Assembly (NCBI GenBank): GCA_014859645.1
Contig: JACUTV010000012.1
Coordinates: 1 to 41,431, forward strand
From: Campylobacterales bacterium
GTDB taxonomy: Bacteria; Campylobacterota; Campylobacteria; Campylobacterales; Campylobacteraceae
Direction: 5' to 3'
Length of the DNA: 41,431 bases
Positions 1 through 8,059 of this stretch are shown here, one piece after another (within the stretch, counting starts at the first letter, position 1; each line of letters opens with the position of its first letter). Under the pieces are notes generated by a model that worked only from the letters and a program-made list of their open reading frames with translations, was not told the DNA's origin and did not search any database. The translations under genes and the position numbers were made by a program.

Positions 1-248
1 TTGTGGCATTTGGCGCAACCAATGGTAACCTCGGCGCGTGTTTGGTAGGTGCTTTTTTGCACATGGGTGATGGCGGCTTGATAGAGCGGGTTTTTATCTT
101 CATGGGAATTAGCATGCCAAGAAGTTTCCCACTGGGAAACATGTTCTGGGTGACAGGCTTGGCAGTTGGCGGGGTTAATGAACCGTTGATTGATGTTGGC
201 CCACAGGCACAAAGGAAGTAGCGCGAGTACCACGAAGTATTTGCCCAC
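1..248 (-). CDS. Multihaem cytochrome c, N-terminal part only
   Basis: The reverse strand reads from a GTG at 248 out through the left edge. The first ~20 residues form a hydrophobic signal peptide (VGKYFVVLALLPLCLWA), so the product is exported to the periplasm. Two haem-attachment motifs follow, CQACH and CAKCH, with further His residues suited to distal haem ligation. The spacing of two CxxCH motifs within about 80 residues indicates a multihaem electron-transfer or respiratory reductase protein; the family (NrfH/NrfB-like, octahaem, other) cannot be named from this fragment. The GTG start is preferred because AAGGA lies 6 bases upstream; the ATG that overlaps it is in another frame. It diverges from dapC across an AT-rich gap. 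Confidence 0.8.
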   Translation of the reverse strand, partial: MGKYFVVLALLPLCLWANINQRFINPANCQACHPEHVSQWETSWHANSHEDKNPLYQAAITHVQKSTYQTRAEVTIGCAKCH

Positions 249-463
249 ATAGAATCCTTAATATAAAATATTTTTGTGATAATTTAATGTTCGGAGTATA
301 GCATTAACTTTTTAAAGCTATTCTTTTATTAAGACTTCTCGTGAAAAACGTATGCGAAAATGATTAAAATAGTAGAGATTTACACAATATGGGACGGACA
401 AAAAGAGCACGACTTAAGAGAGGAAAAGGTATACTATCCCTTTTGTTACATGTAAGGAAAACC
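249..463. promoter_or_regulatory. Divergent promoter region, cytochrome / dapC
   Basis: This AT-rich gap separates the leftward cytochrome gene from the rightward dapC operon. On the plus strand TTAAAAT at 364-370 is a plausible -10 element; epsilonproteobacterial promoters often have a recognisable -10 and a T-rich upstream tract but no clear -35. An exact TTACATGTAA palindrome at 446-455 runs directly into the dapC Shine-Dalgarno sequence. No RNA gene or small reading frame was recognised. The -10 assignment is by eye. Confidence 0.4.
446..455. repeat. TTACATGTAA palindrome, exact
   Basis: The copy runs straight into the dapC Shine-Dalgarno (ATGTAAGGAAAACC before ATG 464), so its right arm supplies part of the ribosome-binding site. 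Confidence 0.9.
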
Positions 464-1594
464 ATGCATTTTGAACCCTACCCCTTTGAAAAACTTGACC
501 ATCTTTTAAGCACATCCACCCATCAATGCGACCTTTCACCCATTGCGTTAACCGTTGGCGAGCCGCAGTTTCCCACGCCAGATTTTATTCAAGAGGCTTT
601 GGCAAAGAATGCTTCATTGCTCAATAAATACCCTAAAACTGCGGGTGAAGATGCCCTGCGAGAAGCCCAGCGCGGATTCATGCAACGTCGCTTTGGCGTC
701 CCCCTTGAAAAAGAGATGCTCTTGCCCACCTTTGGCACCCGCGAAGTGCTGTTTAATTTCCCTCAATACGCGTTGTTTGATGTGCCTAATCCCGTGATGG
801 GGTTTGTGAATCCTTTTTATCAGATTTACGAAGGCGCGGCCATCGCGTCGCGTGCGCGGGTGGTGCATTTGGAGTTGCACGAAGAAAACGATTTTTTGCC
901 TGTGTGTGACCCTGGCGCACTCAAAGCGTGCGATTTGATTATATTAAACTCCCCTTCTAATCCTACAGCACGGGTCATGGACCTTGAAGCGTTGAAACCT
1001 TGGGCGCGCTTGGCGAGCGAACAAAACGTAATTGTTCTTAACGATGAATGCTACAGTGAAATCTACACCACCACGCCACCTCCTTCACTGCTTGAAGCGG
1101 CTAGGGCTGTTGGCAATACCACCTACCGCAACACCTTGGTGGTGAACTCCATCTCTAAGCGCAGTTGCGCTCCGGGACTTCGTTCGGGGTTTATCGCAGG
1201 GGATGAGGCGATTTTAAGTGGCTATGCCAAGTACCGCACTTACGTGGGATGTGCTTCGCCTTTGCCCCTACAAATGGCGGCCATCAAAGCGTGGGAAGAC
1301 GAAGCCCACGTAGAGCACGCCCGCGGGTTGTACGCGCAAAACATGGCGCTAGCACAGGAGATTTTAGGTGTTGCGCCCTCGGAGGCAACCTTTTATCTAT
1401 GGTTACATGTAAGGGACGGGGAAGCCTTTGCCAAAGGATTATATGAAGCCAAAGGGGTTAAAGTATTGCCTGGAGGCTATCTAGGACGCGGTGGAATGGG
1501 ACATGCTTACGTACGCATAGCGTTGGTTGAAACCCCTGCGCGCGTAGAAGAAGCATTACTGCGGCTACGAGATTTCTTAAAAGGGTGGGCGTGA
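464..1594 (+). CDS. dapC: Succinyldiaminopimelate aminotransferase (class I/II PLP enzyme)
   Basis: This fold-type I PLP aminotransferase of 376 residues probably makes N-succinyl-L,L-diaminopimelate for lysine and peptidoglycan. Visible features are the substrate-loop GEPQFPTP near residue 33, NSPSNPT, DECYSE, and the PLP lysine in NSISKRSCAPGLRSG (Lys about 232) with the following phosphate-binding Arg. The start at 464 has AAGGA seven bases upstream; an upstream in-frame ATG at 389 would add a basic, non-conserved leader that reads through a TTACATGTAA repeat, so it was rejected. The last four bases overlap the murC start (GTGA), pointing to translational coupling. The succinyl-DAP assignment rests on family resemblance and on dapE in the same run; a generic aspartate-type aminotransferase is the alternative. 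Confidence 0.82.
   Translation: MHFEPYPFEKLDHLLSTSTHQCDLSPIALTVGEPQFPTPDFIQEALAKNASLLNKYPKTAGEDALREAQRGFMQRRFGVPLEKEMLLPTFGTREVLFNFPQYALFDVPNPVMGFVNPFYQIYEGAAIASRARVVHLELHEENDFLPVCDPGALKACDLIILNSPSNPTARVMDLEALKPWARLASEQNVIVLNDECYSEIYTTTPPPSLLEAARAVGNTTYRNTLVVNSISKRSCAPGLRSGFIAGDEAILSGYAKYRTYVGCASPLPLQMAAIKAWEDEAHVEHARGLYAQNMALAQEILGVAPSEATFYLWLHVRDGEAFAKGLYEAKGVKVLPGGYLGRGGMGHAYVRIALVETPARVEEALLRLRDFLKGWA
1403..1412. repeat. TTACATGTAA palindrome, exact
   Basis: Inside dapC, read as Leu-His-Val in WLHVRDG. Confidence 0.9.
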
Positions 1595-2904
1595 AAAAAG
1601 TACATTTTATTGGCATCGGCGGCATCGGACTCTCAGCACTAGCGCGATTTTTAAAACAACAAGGCCACCATATTACAGGCTCAGACATCAAGCAAACAAC
1701 CATCACTGATGCCTTGCAAAAAGAGGGCATTCAGTTGTGCGTGCCCCACGACAAAGCGATGATTGCGGACCAAGATTATGTGGTCTATTCGGCGGTGATT
1801 AAGCCAGACAATGTGGAAATGGTCGAAGCAAGACGTCAGGGCAAGTTGATTGTTTCGCGAAAAGAAGCGTTGCTGTTTATCTTAAAAGAAAGACGGGTCT
1901 TTTCCGTAGCAGGAGCCCACGGGAAAAGTACCACGAGTGCGATGCTAGCGTCTATGGTAGAAGGCAGTGTGATTATCGGGGCTGAATCAAAGCAATTTGG
2001 CACCAACATGGTCTACAAAGAAGGCAAAAACGTTATTTTTGAAGCGGATGAGAGTGATGAAAGTTTCTTAAACTCCAACCCTTACGTAGCGGTTGTGACC
2101 AATGCTGAACCTGAACACATGGAATATTACAACTACGATTACGAGCGCTTTTACGGGGCGTATCGCCGTTTTTTAGAGAGCGCTTCGTTGCGGGTTATTA
2201 ACGCGGAAGACCCGTATCTTGGAAGCCTTGAAGGGCTAGAAGCCATTCGTTTGTACCCTAGTAAAGACATCAAAGACCTCACGACAGTGATTCGTCACAG
2301 TGAACCCTTTACGCGCTTTAACTTGAAAGATTTGGGCACGTTTGAAGTGTGGGGCATTGGGGAACATATCGCTCTGGATGCGTCTTTGGCCATTTTGGCG
2401 AGCTTGACAGAATACGACATCGAAACCGTGCGCGAAAAGCTTAAAAACTTTCGGGGCATCAAAAAACGCTTTGATATTTTACGTGTGGATGGGGAGTTTG
2501 CGCTGATTGATGATTATGCCCATCACCCCACAGAAATCAAAGCCACCTTAGCTTCGGCCAAAACCTACGCTAAAGCCATGGGTCTTGAGCGGGTTACAGC
2601 CATTTGGCAACCGCACAAATACTCTCGCACGGTGGACAACCTTGAAGCCTTTAAGGCGTGTTTTGAGGGGGTGGATGAATTGGTGATTTTGCCCGTGTGG
2701 TCGGCGGGCGAAGCGGAGCGGTTTATTGATTTTGAAAAAGAGTTTGCGTGTTATGCGCCGCACTTCGCTTCCCATGTGATGCGCCAAGAAGAGGCGCTTG
2801 TGCTAGGGGACGAACAACATACCTTACTTTCTCGGGGCTTGGTGATTGGCTTTGGGGCAGGGGATATTACCTACCAACTACGAGGAAAATGTCCATGCAA
2901 ATAA
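1591..2904 (+). CDS. murC: UDP-N-acetylmuramate--L-alanine ligase
   Basis: MurC adds L-Ala to UDP-MurNAc in the cytoplasm, the first peptide step of peptidoglycan synthesis. The N-terminus carries the Rossmann UDP-binding motif HFIGIGGIGLSALA, the central domain the ATP loop GAHGKSTTSAML and FEADESDESF, and the C-terminal domain DDYAHHPTEI and WQPHKYSRT, all diagnostic of Mur ligases. At 437 residues the length is normal. GTG at 1591 is chosen (MKKVHFIGIGG) because it overlaps the dapC stop and has AAAAGGG just upstream; a GTG at 1585 would add two residues. It follows dapC and shares the peptidoglycan pathway with it. Confidence 0.97.
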   Translation: MKKVHFIGIGGIGLSALARFLKQQGHHITGSDIKQTTITDALQKEGIQLCVPHDKAMIADQDYVVYSAVIKPDNVEMVEARRQGKLIVSRKEALLFILKERRVFSVAGAHGKSTTSAMLASMVEGSVIIGAESKQFGTNMVYKEGKNVIFEADESDESFLNSNPYVAVVTNAEPEHMEYYNYDYERFYGAYRRFLESASLRVINAEDPYLGSLEGLEAIRLYPSKDIKDLTTVIRHSEPFTRFNLKDLGTFEVWGIGEHIALDASLAILASLTEYDIETVREKLKNFRGIKKRFDILRVDGEFALIDDYAHHPTEIKATLASAKTYAKAMGLERVTAIWQPHKYSRTVDNLEAFKACFEGVDELVILPVWSAGEAERFIDFEKEFACYAPHFASHVMRQEEALVLGDEQHTLLSRGLVIGFGAGDITYQLRGKCPCK

Positions 2905-3242
2905 TTGCTTTTTTAGTGTTACTGTTGGTGGTCGTAGCACTGCTGATGATCGACAAAGAAACCATTGCGCCAAAAGTGAAATGGGGTATTATGGGAGTTG
3001 TTGCAAGCTTGGTTGTCCTAGGCATGCTTTACCACTCTTTTTCTTCCAAGCAACAATTACACAACCGTGAAAAAATCAACCATTTTTCCCAAGGCGGAAC
3101 CCTTACATGTAAGGGCGTTTTAGTGGACGGGACGCGCTTTTCCTATGAAAATGGCACTGCCTCTTTTGTAGCCAAAGGGAGCGCGCGTGAGATTCGCGGG
3201 GTCATCATCCCCTTGCAAGATTGTGAGGTGGCAAGCGAGTGA
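2895..3242 (+). CDS. Small membrane protein between murC and mutS2, unknown function
   Basis: A 115-residue protein begins with two hydrophobic segments (about residues 1-17 and 29-46) separated by a short charged loop, followed by a polar domain of ~65 residues with two Cys (in LTCKG and QDCEV). No enzyme motif was recognised. The start at 2895 is chosen because AGGA lies 8 bases upstream; an ATG at 2889 is too close to it. The gene overlaps the murC end by 10 bases and the mutS2 start by 4. From memory, C. jejuni also has a predicted membrane protein between murC and mutS2, so this is probably a conserved epsilonproteobacterial protein. LTCKG is encoded by an exact TTACATGTAA repeat. Confidence 0.75.
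   Translation: MQIIAFLVLLLVVVALLMIDKETIAPKVKWGIMGVVASLVVLGMLYHSFSSKQQLHNREKINHFSQGGTLTCKGVLVDGTRFSYENGTASFVAKGSAREIRGVIIPLQDCEVASE
3103..3112. repeat. TTACATGTAA palindrome, exact, extended arms
   Basis: Inside the small membrane protein gene, read as Leu-Thr-Cys-Lys. Flanks extend the palindrome to CCCTTACATGTAAGGG, 16 bases. Confidence 0.9.
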
Positions 3243-5443
3243 GTGACCTCTTTAGCCGGCTTGACCTTGAGGGTTACCTTGGGGAGTATCAAGCCTTTTT
3301 AGCCCGTGAAAAACCGATTTTTTTGGAAGGGGATTCTAAGCTTCATTTTGAAATGATTTCCCAGCTTCAAACCTACCTCTACCCTGCACCCCCTGCTGTA
3401 GCAAACCTCGACACGCCGTTGGTGCATTTGACCAAGCAAGGGATTTTGCGCCTTGGGGAGATTGCGGAGTTTGTAAAAATCATTCGCTACTTTCGCCTTT
3501 TGGGGCGTCAACCTTTTGAAGGGCGTCTTGGGGAGTGGATTGCTTCTATCCTCGTGCCTCCTAGTGTTGAGGAGATTAGCGAGTGGTTTAGGGATTCTGG
3601 CGAGTTGAATGAGAGCATCGACCCACGCTTTACGCAGATAAAACAGGCTATGAGTGAGGTCAAAAACCAACTCCAAAGTCAGTTTCGCCAACTTCTTTCC
3701 ACCAAACGTCTTGAACCTTATTTGGTAGACCACCAAGTGCATTTATTGCACTCCCAAGAAGCCTTGTTGGTGCGAGGCGGGTTTAACCATGTGCTCAAAG
3801 GCGCCGTGATTGGCCGCAGTACGAGCGGGTTTTTTTATGTGGTGCCCGAATCCATCGAAGGACTCAAAAAACGTGAAAGCGCGCTTTTGGATGATTATGA
3901 AAGCGTGGTACTGGAATATTGCAAAAAAATCAGCGCCGAATTTACCAAAAAACAACCCTTTTTAAAATTCGTCAACGGGGCATTTGACCGGTTTGACGCC
4001 TACCATGCACGCATTAGTTTTGCCAAGTCGCGCAACTTGGAGTTTTTACTTCCAGGAAAAGGCGAAGCCATTAAACTCTCAGGCTTCAAACACCCTGCCA
4101 TGCACGACCCCAAACCCTTACATGTAAACTTTCAAGGCAGTGTGTTGATGGTCACGGGCGTGAACGCGGGTGGAAAAACCATGTTGCTAAAGTCCATCCT
4201 CAGTGCGGTGTTGATGGCCAAATACCTTTTGCCTCTGCCTTTAAGCGCGGCACAATCAAGCATCGGGTCTTTTAAACACATCGAAGCCATCATCGAAGAC
4301 CCGCAAAATGTGAAAAACGACATCTCTACCTTTGCAGGGCGCATGGTGCATTTTAGTAGCTTGTTTGGGAAAAAAGGGACGACCTTGGTGGGGGTAGATG
4401 AGATTGAACTAGGAACCGACGCGGACGAAGCGGCGAGTTTATTTAAAGTGCTCATCGACCAACTCATGGCCCAAGGGGCGAAGCTTGTCATCACCACGCA
4501 CCACAAACGTCTTGCTTCTCTTTTGGCGACGGATGAACGGGTGGAGTTGTTAGCGGCGTTGTATGATGAAAAAAACCAACGCCCCACTTATGATTTTTTG
4601 CACGGTACCATCGGAAAAAGTTATGCCTTTGAGACGGCACTTCGCTATGGCATCCCCGCATCGCTCATCGGTAAAGCGAAGGTGCTCTATGGCGAAGACA
4701 AAGAAAACCTCAATGACCTCATCCAAAAAAATATTGATTTGGAACTTTCTATGAAGCGAAAACTGCGCACCATGGAAGAAGAAGAGAGCCGCGCTAAGCG
4801 CTTAAGCGAACGGTTGATTGAAAAAGAAGAAGCCCTAGAGCTTTCCTATCAAGCCAAAGAAGCGGGGTTAGAACGGGAGTATCAAAAGGCCATTGACGCG
4901 GCCAAAGAAGCGGTGCGCGCCACCGAATCCAAAGAAGCCCACCGGGCACTCAATCACGCCCACGCGGCCAAAAAACGCGTACCAACACCTCCGCCTTTGC
5001 AAGCAAAAGAACCTTTACATGTAGGCGACGCCATCAAATACGGACGCTCCAAGGGAGTGCTCAAAGCCCTCAATAAAGAAAAAGCCATCATCGAATGCGA
5101 AGGCATTACGTTACATGTACCCTTGCACGCCATTAAACGTAGCGGAAACCCCGCACCCAAGCCAGCTTCTAAAACAAAAATAGACGTCCAACGTACTGGG
5201 CGCGGAGGGATTAAGCTAGACTTACACGGGATGCGTGGGGAAGAAGCGGTGGAAAAACTCGACCAGTTTCTCTCCGACGCGCTGATTCACGGTTTTGATG
5301 AGGTGCTTGTGTACCATGGGATTGGGACGGGGAAGCTCGCGTACGCGGTCAAGACCTTTTTAAAATCCCACCCCAGTGTCAAAAGCTTTACCGACGCGCC
5401 ACCCACCCTTGGCGGGTTTGGTGCAACGGTAGTGACCCTTTAA
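3239..5443 (+). CDS. mutS2: MutS2 family ATPase/endonuclease with Smr domain
   Basis: The protein has 734 residues. The central MutS-type ATPase has Walker A in VTGVNAGGKTML, Walker B in VGVDEIELGTDADEAA and the TTHHK switch, followed by a long Glu/Lys/Ala-rich coiled coil. The C-terminal Smr domain carries LDLHGMRGEEA and HGIGTGKL. MutS2 lacks the mismatch-recognition domain of MutS1; family members act on recombination intermediates or collided ribosomes, and in Helicobacter and Campylobacter are linked to limiting recombination and oxidative damage. GTG at 3239 overlaps the preceding stop. Three TACATGTA-core repeats (4118, 5015, 5111) fall in this gene, each read as Leu-His-Val and two of them in the linker before Smr. 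Confidence 0.95.
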   Translation: MSDLFSRLDLEGYLGEYQAFLAREKPIFLEGDSKLHFEMISQLQTYLYPAPPAVANLDTPLVHLTKQGILRLGEIAEFVKIIRYFRLLGRQPFEGRLGEWIASILVPPSVEEISEWFRDSGELNESIDPRFTQIKQAMSEVKNQLQSQFRQLLSTKRLEPYLVDHQVHLLHSQEALLVRGGFNHVLKGAVIGRSTSGFFYVVPESIEGLKKRESALLDDYESVVLEYCKKISAEFTKKQPFLKFVNGAFDRFDAYHARISFAKSRNLEFLLPGKGEAIKLSGFKHPAMHDPKPLHVNFQGSVLMVTGVNAGGKTMLLKSILSAVLMAKYLLPLPLSAAQSSIGSFKHIEAIIEDPQNVKNDISTFAGRMVHFSSLFGKKGTTLVGVDEIELGTDADEAASLFKVLIDQLMAQGAKLVITTHHKRLASLLATDERVELLAALYDEKNQRPTYDFLHGTIGKSYAFETALRYGIPASLIGKAKVLYGEDKENLNDLIQKNIDLELSMKRKLRTMEEEESRAKRLSERLIEKEEALELSYQAKEAGLEREYQKAIDAAKEAVRATESKEAHRALNHAHAAKKRVPTPPPLQAKEPLHVGDAIKYGRSKGVLKALNKEKAIIECEGITLHVPLHAIKRSGNPAPKPASKTKIDVQRTGRGGIKLDLHGMRGEEAVEKLDQFLSDALIHGFDEVLVYHGIGTGKLAYAVKTFLKSHPSVKSFTDAPPTLGGFGATVVTL
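4118..4127. repeat. TTACATGTAA palindrome, exact
   Basis: Inside mutS2 just before the Walker A region, read as Leu-His-Val in PLHVNF. Confidence 0.9.
5015..5024. repeat. TTACATGTAG, one mismatch
   Basis: Inside mutS2 in the linker, read as Leu-His-Val in PLHVGD; 96 bases before another copy. Confidence 0.8.
5111..5120. repeat. TTACATGTAC, one mismatch
   Basis: Inside mutS2, read as Leu-His-Val in TLHVPL; third copy in this gene. Confidence 0.8.
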
Positions 5444-5454
5444 AAGGAGGCCAC

Positions 5455-6156
5455 ATGGCAAAGATTGTATGCATTAGCGGCGCGGGTCTGAGCGCGGAAA
5501 GTGGGATTCGTACCTTCCGAGACGCGGGAGGCTTGTGGGAAGAATACGACGTTATGGAAGTGTGTTCTGTAGAAGGCTACACGGCTAATCCTCAAAAAGT
5601 TCACGCTTTTTACGACGCCAGACGCAAAGACTTAGAAGACAAACAGCCCAACGCCGCCCATGAAATGCTCGCAAGGCTAAAGCGCGCTTACCCCAATGAC
5701 GTGGCGATTTTGACGCAAAATGTGGACAATCTACTGGAAAAAGCAGGGTGCGAAGAGGTGGTGCATTTGCACGGTACGCTCACACAACTGCGGTGCAAAA
5801 GTTGTGGAGAAGTCTTTGAGATTGGGTATGCGTCCCAAGAGGGCGTTGTGTGTCCTGCGTGTCAGAGCACCTTGGTACGCCACAATGTAGTGATGTTTGG
5901 AGAAGCCGCACCGTTGTACGAAACCCTCCACACTTCCCTTGAAGACGCCAAACTGCTCGTGTGCATTGGCACCTCAGGCCAAGTGATTAACGTCGCGTGG
6001 ATGGCGATGCAAGTGGAGGATTCGATTCTTAATAACCTTGACCCAGACCCTTCGCTTGACCCGTACTTCACCCACTGTTTTCATGCGCCAGCTACCGTAG
6101 CAGCACCCAAGATTGAAGCGTATTGCACCGCATTTTTAGCCACACAAGGAACTTAA
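5455..6156 (+). CDS. cobB: Sirtuin NAD-dependent lysine deacylase
   Basis: CobB removes acyl groups from lysine using NAD+. The 233-residue protein has the NAD motif GAGLSAESGIRTFRD at the N-terminus, TQNVDNL, the catalytic His in HLHG, and a zinc site of four Cys (CKSCGE and CPAC). FYDARRKDL supplies the Tyr-x-x-Arg pair characteristic of class III sirtuins, which also remove succinyl and malonyl groups. ATG 5455 has a very strong Shine-Dalgarno (AAAAGGAGG). It sits between mutS2 and dapE with spacings of 11 and 3 bases, so it is probably cotranscribed. The deacylase call is firm; physiological substrates are unknown. Confidence 0.95.
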   Translation: MAKIVCISGAGLSAESGIRTFRDAGGLWEEYDVMEVCSVEGYTANPQKVHAFYDARRKDLEDKQPNAAHEMLARLKRAYPNDVAILTQNVDNLLEKAGCEEVVHLHGTLTQLRCKSCGEVFEIGYASQEGVVCPACQSTLVRHNVVMFGEAAPLYETLHTSLEDAKLLVCIGTSGQVINVAWMAMQVEDSILNNLDPDPSLDPYFTHCFHAPATVAAPKIEAYCTAFLATQGT

Positions 6157-6159
6157 TAA

Positions 6160-7293
6160 ATGGTTACATGTAACGAAACTTCTCTAGCCAAAACCACGGA
6201 GTTGTTTTTAGAACTCTTGCGTTTCCCCTCGGTAACGCCCAAAGACGCGGGCACGTTGGATTTTCTTGCACACAAACTCCCCCACTTTACGCCCGTGCGC
6301 ATTGACGTGGCGGAGACGACCAATCTTTTTTTGTGCCGCCGTTTTGGCGAAGGCCCGCACCTGTGTTTTGCAGGGCACGTGGACGTGGTGCCTTCAGGCC
6401 AAGGGTGGCATACTGACCCGTTTGAGCCTGTGGTAAAAGAAGGCATCGTCTACGCCCGTGGCGCACAAGACATGAAAAGCGGTGTGTGTGCGTTTGTGCG
6501 TGCCTTGCAAGAGATAGAACATTTTGAAGGCACCCTTTCGGTGATGCTCACGAGCGACGAAGAGGGCGATGCGACCCACGGTACTATTGAGATATTGCGG
6601 TATTTGGAGAAGGTCAACATGTTGCCTGACATGGCGATTGTAGCTGAACCCACGTGCGAAGCGCGTTTTGGGGATGCTATTAAGATTGGGCGGCGCGGGT
6701 CTATTAACGGGGTTTTAGAAGTTTTTGGTGTTCAAGGGCACGCGGCGTATCCTGAAAAAGCCACCAATCCTTTGCACCTCATGGCGTCACGCCTTGAAAA
6801 ACTTGCAGGCCATTGTTTCGACCAAGGGGATGCTCACTTTGCCCCAAGCTTGTTGGTGTTGACGGATTTGCGCAGTGGGATGGAAGTGACTAACGTTAGT
6901 CCTGGCCATTTGAAGCTCATGTTTAACGTGCGCAATTCCACCAAAACCTCGAAAGAAGCCATCGAGGCGTACATTACTTCGGTGATGGAGGGGGTGAAAT
7001 TTACACTCACATTATCTCAAAGTGCGTACCCTTTTGTGGCCAATGCCAAGGCGTCTATTGTCCGCGCTCTTGATGAGGCTATCGCTTCGGTGTGCGGAGT
7101 AAGGCCAAAATACTCCACCGCAGGCGGTACGAGCGACGCGCGTTTTTTAGCACAATTTGGCATTGAGACTATCGAATTTGGCGTGGTGAATGACACCATT
7201 CACGCCCCCAATGAATGTACCCCATTGCGCGATGTAGAAGCCTTGAAAGAGGTATTTGTGCGCGTGATTCAAACCCTTAAGGAGACTGTATGA
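6160..7293 (+). CDS. dapE: Succinyl-diaminopimelate desuccinylase
   Basis: DapE hydrolyses N-succinyl-L,L-DAP to L,L-DAP and succinate, two steps after the transaminase encoded at the start of this operon. The 377-residue M20 metallopeptidase-fold enzyme shows metal and catalytic motifs in order: AGHVDVVPSG, YARGAQDMKSG, TSDEEGDATHGT, VAEPT, and near the end STAGGTSDARF and NDTIHAPNE. The start at 6160 has AAGGA about 9 bases upstream. Codons 2-5 (Val-Thr-Cys-Asn) are made by an exact TTACATGTAA repeat, giving a short N-terminal extension relative to a typical DapE start. The stop overlaps ridA by ATGA. Confidence 0.96.
   Translation: MVTCNETSLAKTTELFLELLRFPSVTPKDAGTLDFLAHKLPHFTPVRIDVAETTNLFLCRRFGEGPHLCFAGHVDVVPSGQGWHTDPFEPVVKEGIVYARGAQDMKSGVCAFVRALQEIEHFEGTLSVMLTSDEEGDATHGTIEILRYLEKVNMLPDMAIVAEPTCEARFGDAIKIGRRGSINGVLEVFGVQGHAAYPEKATNPLHLMASRLEKLAGHCFDQGDAHFAPSLLVLTDLRSGMEVTNVSPGHLKLMFNVRNSTKTSKEAIEAYITSVMEGVKFTLTLSQSAYPFVANAKASIVRALDEAIASVCGVRPKYSTAGGTSDARFLAQFGIETIEFGVVNDTIHAPNECTPLRDVEALKEVFVRVIQTLKETV
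6164..6173. repeat. TTACATGTAA palindrome, exact
   Basis: Starts two bases after the dapE start codon and forms codons 2-5 (Val-Thr-Cys-Asn). Confidence 0.9.
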
Positions 7294-7664
7294 AACCCAT
7301 TTCAACCCCCCAAGCCCCCTCGGCCATCGGCCCGTATTCTCAAGCAATCCAAGCAGGTGGCTTTTTGTTTACCTCGGGTCAAATCGCCCTTACGCCTGAG
7401 GGTGCCTTTGTGAAAGGTGGCATCGAAGCGCAAACCAAGCAAGTGCTTGCCAACCTCGGTGCTGTGTTAAAAGCAGGTGGCGCAACGGCAGGGCAGGTCG
7501 TGAAAACTACCATTTTTCTTGCCAACATGGACGATTTTGCCGCGGTCAATGCCCTCTATGGTGCGTTTTTTGGAGAGCATAAACCTGCGCGCAGTACGGT
7601 TGCGGTGAAGACCTTGCCTAAAAACGCCTTGGTGGAAATTGAGGCGATTGCGCTAATTTCCTAG
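7290..7664 (+). CDS. ridA: RidA family enamine/imine deaminase
   Basis: RidA proteins hydrolyse reactive 2-aminoacrylate and related imines released by PLP enzymes. The 124-residue length and the motifs IGPYSQAI, FTSGQIAL, QTKQVLANL, FAAVNALYGAFF and the final ARSTVAV...VEIEAIA are those of the trimeric family; Arg in PARSTV is the usual substrate-binding residue. The ATGA overlap with dapE implies coupling, and dapC in the operon is a PLP enzyme. The 3' end runs 12 bases into the opposing small gene. Confidence 0.95.
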   Translation: MKPISTPQAPSAIGPYSQAIQAGGFLFTSGQIALTPEGAFVKGGIEAQTKQVLANLGAVLKAGGATAGQVVKTTIFLANMDDFAAVNALYGAFFGEHKPARSTVAVKTLPKNALVEIEAIALIS

Positions 7665-7955
7665 TTTGTTGCGACAGGTCTTACATGTAAGGATAATGCG
7701 AGGAAGTTCTTCACGGATGCGTTGATGCCCCTGTGTCGCTTCCTCTTTGGTGCGGTAACGGCAGTGGTACAAACTGTTGTGGTAGTCGATTTCTTCATCT
7801 CGCGTGGCAAATACCATGGTTTCGTAGACACAAATGCGCTCATGGTCTTTGTGCCACGAGTGGCGCACTTCCATTTCAATGGTGGAGAGGTAATACAAGC
7901 GTTCCTCTACAGTAATAAATTCTTTAAGTTGTAGTGATTCGTTCTCGTGAAACAT
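7653..7955 (-). CDS. Small unrecognised protein, 100 residues
   Basis: I do not recognise the family. The protein is soluble, charged and rich in aromatic residues (several Tyr and His), with a single CxxC near the C-terminus (CKTC). It has no signal peptide or membrane segment. ATG 7955 is preceded by AAGGA with 8-base spacing, which supports real translation. It converges on ridA with a 12-base overlap. Codons for Leu-Thr-Cys-Lys near the end come from an exact TTACATGTAA repeat, so the first Cys of the CxxC owes its presence to the repeat. It reads as a conserved hypothetical rather than a chance frame, but without homologues this stays uncertain. Confidence 0.65.
   Translation of the reverse strand: MFHENESLQLKEFITVEERLYYLSTIEMEVRHSWHKDHERICVYETMVFATRDEEIDYHNSLYHCRYRTKEEATQGHQRIREELPRIILTCKTCRNKLGN
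7681..7690. repeat. TTACATGTAA palindrome, exact
   Basis: Near the 3' end of the small minus-strand gene, read as Leu-Thr-Cys-Lys; 17 bases beyond the ridA stop. Confidence 0.9.
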
Positions 7956-8034
7956 CGTTAAATTCCTTTTTGAAAATATGAATGGTTATTCAGGAAACGA
8001 AGTATAGTTAAATCAGATGAAATTTGTATGAAAT

Positions 8035-8053
8035 CCCCCGCGAAGTGCGGGGG
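8035..8053 (-). terminator. GC-rich hairpin after the TRAP receptor gene
   Basis: CCCCCGC and GCGGGGG form a perfect 7-bp stem with a GAAGT loop. It lies 6 bases past the receptor stop codon (8062-8060) on the minus strand. The following minus-strand sequence starts ATTTCAT, so the U-tract is poor; it is a probable terminator or 3'-end stabiliser. The gap 7956-8059 holds nothing else I can support except the upstream region of the small 100-residue gene. Confidence 0.6.
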
Positions 8054-8059
8054 TGTGGA

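Noticed and set aside
124-140. Palindrome GTTTCCC-ACT-GGGAAAC
   Set aside because: It lies in the cytochrome coding sequence, occurs once and is not near a gene boundary. It does not match the known parS consensus, so it is probably chance.
3-221. Plus-strand open frame opposite the cytochrome gene
   Set aside because: The opposite strand has a signal peptide, two CxxCH motifs and a ribosome-binding site; the plus frame has none of these.
2748-2894. Upstream extension of the small membrane protein into murC
   Set aside because: It is out of frame with murC and adds a Cys/Arg-rich leader. Hydrophobic segments and the Shine-Dalgarno fit the start at 2895.
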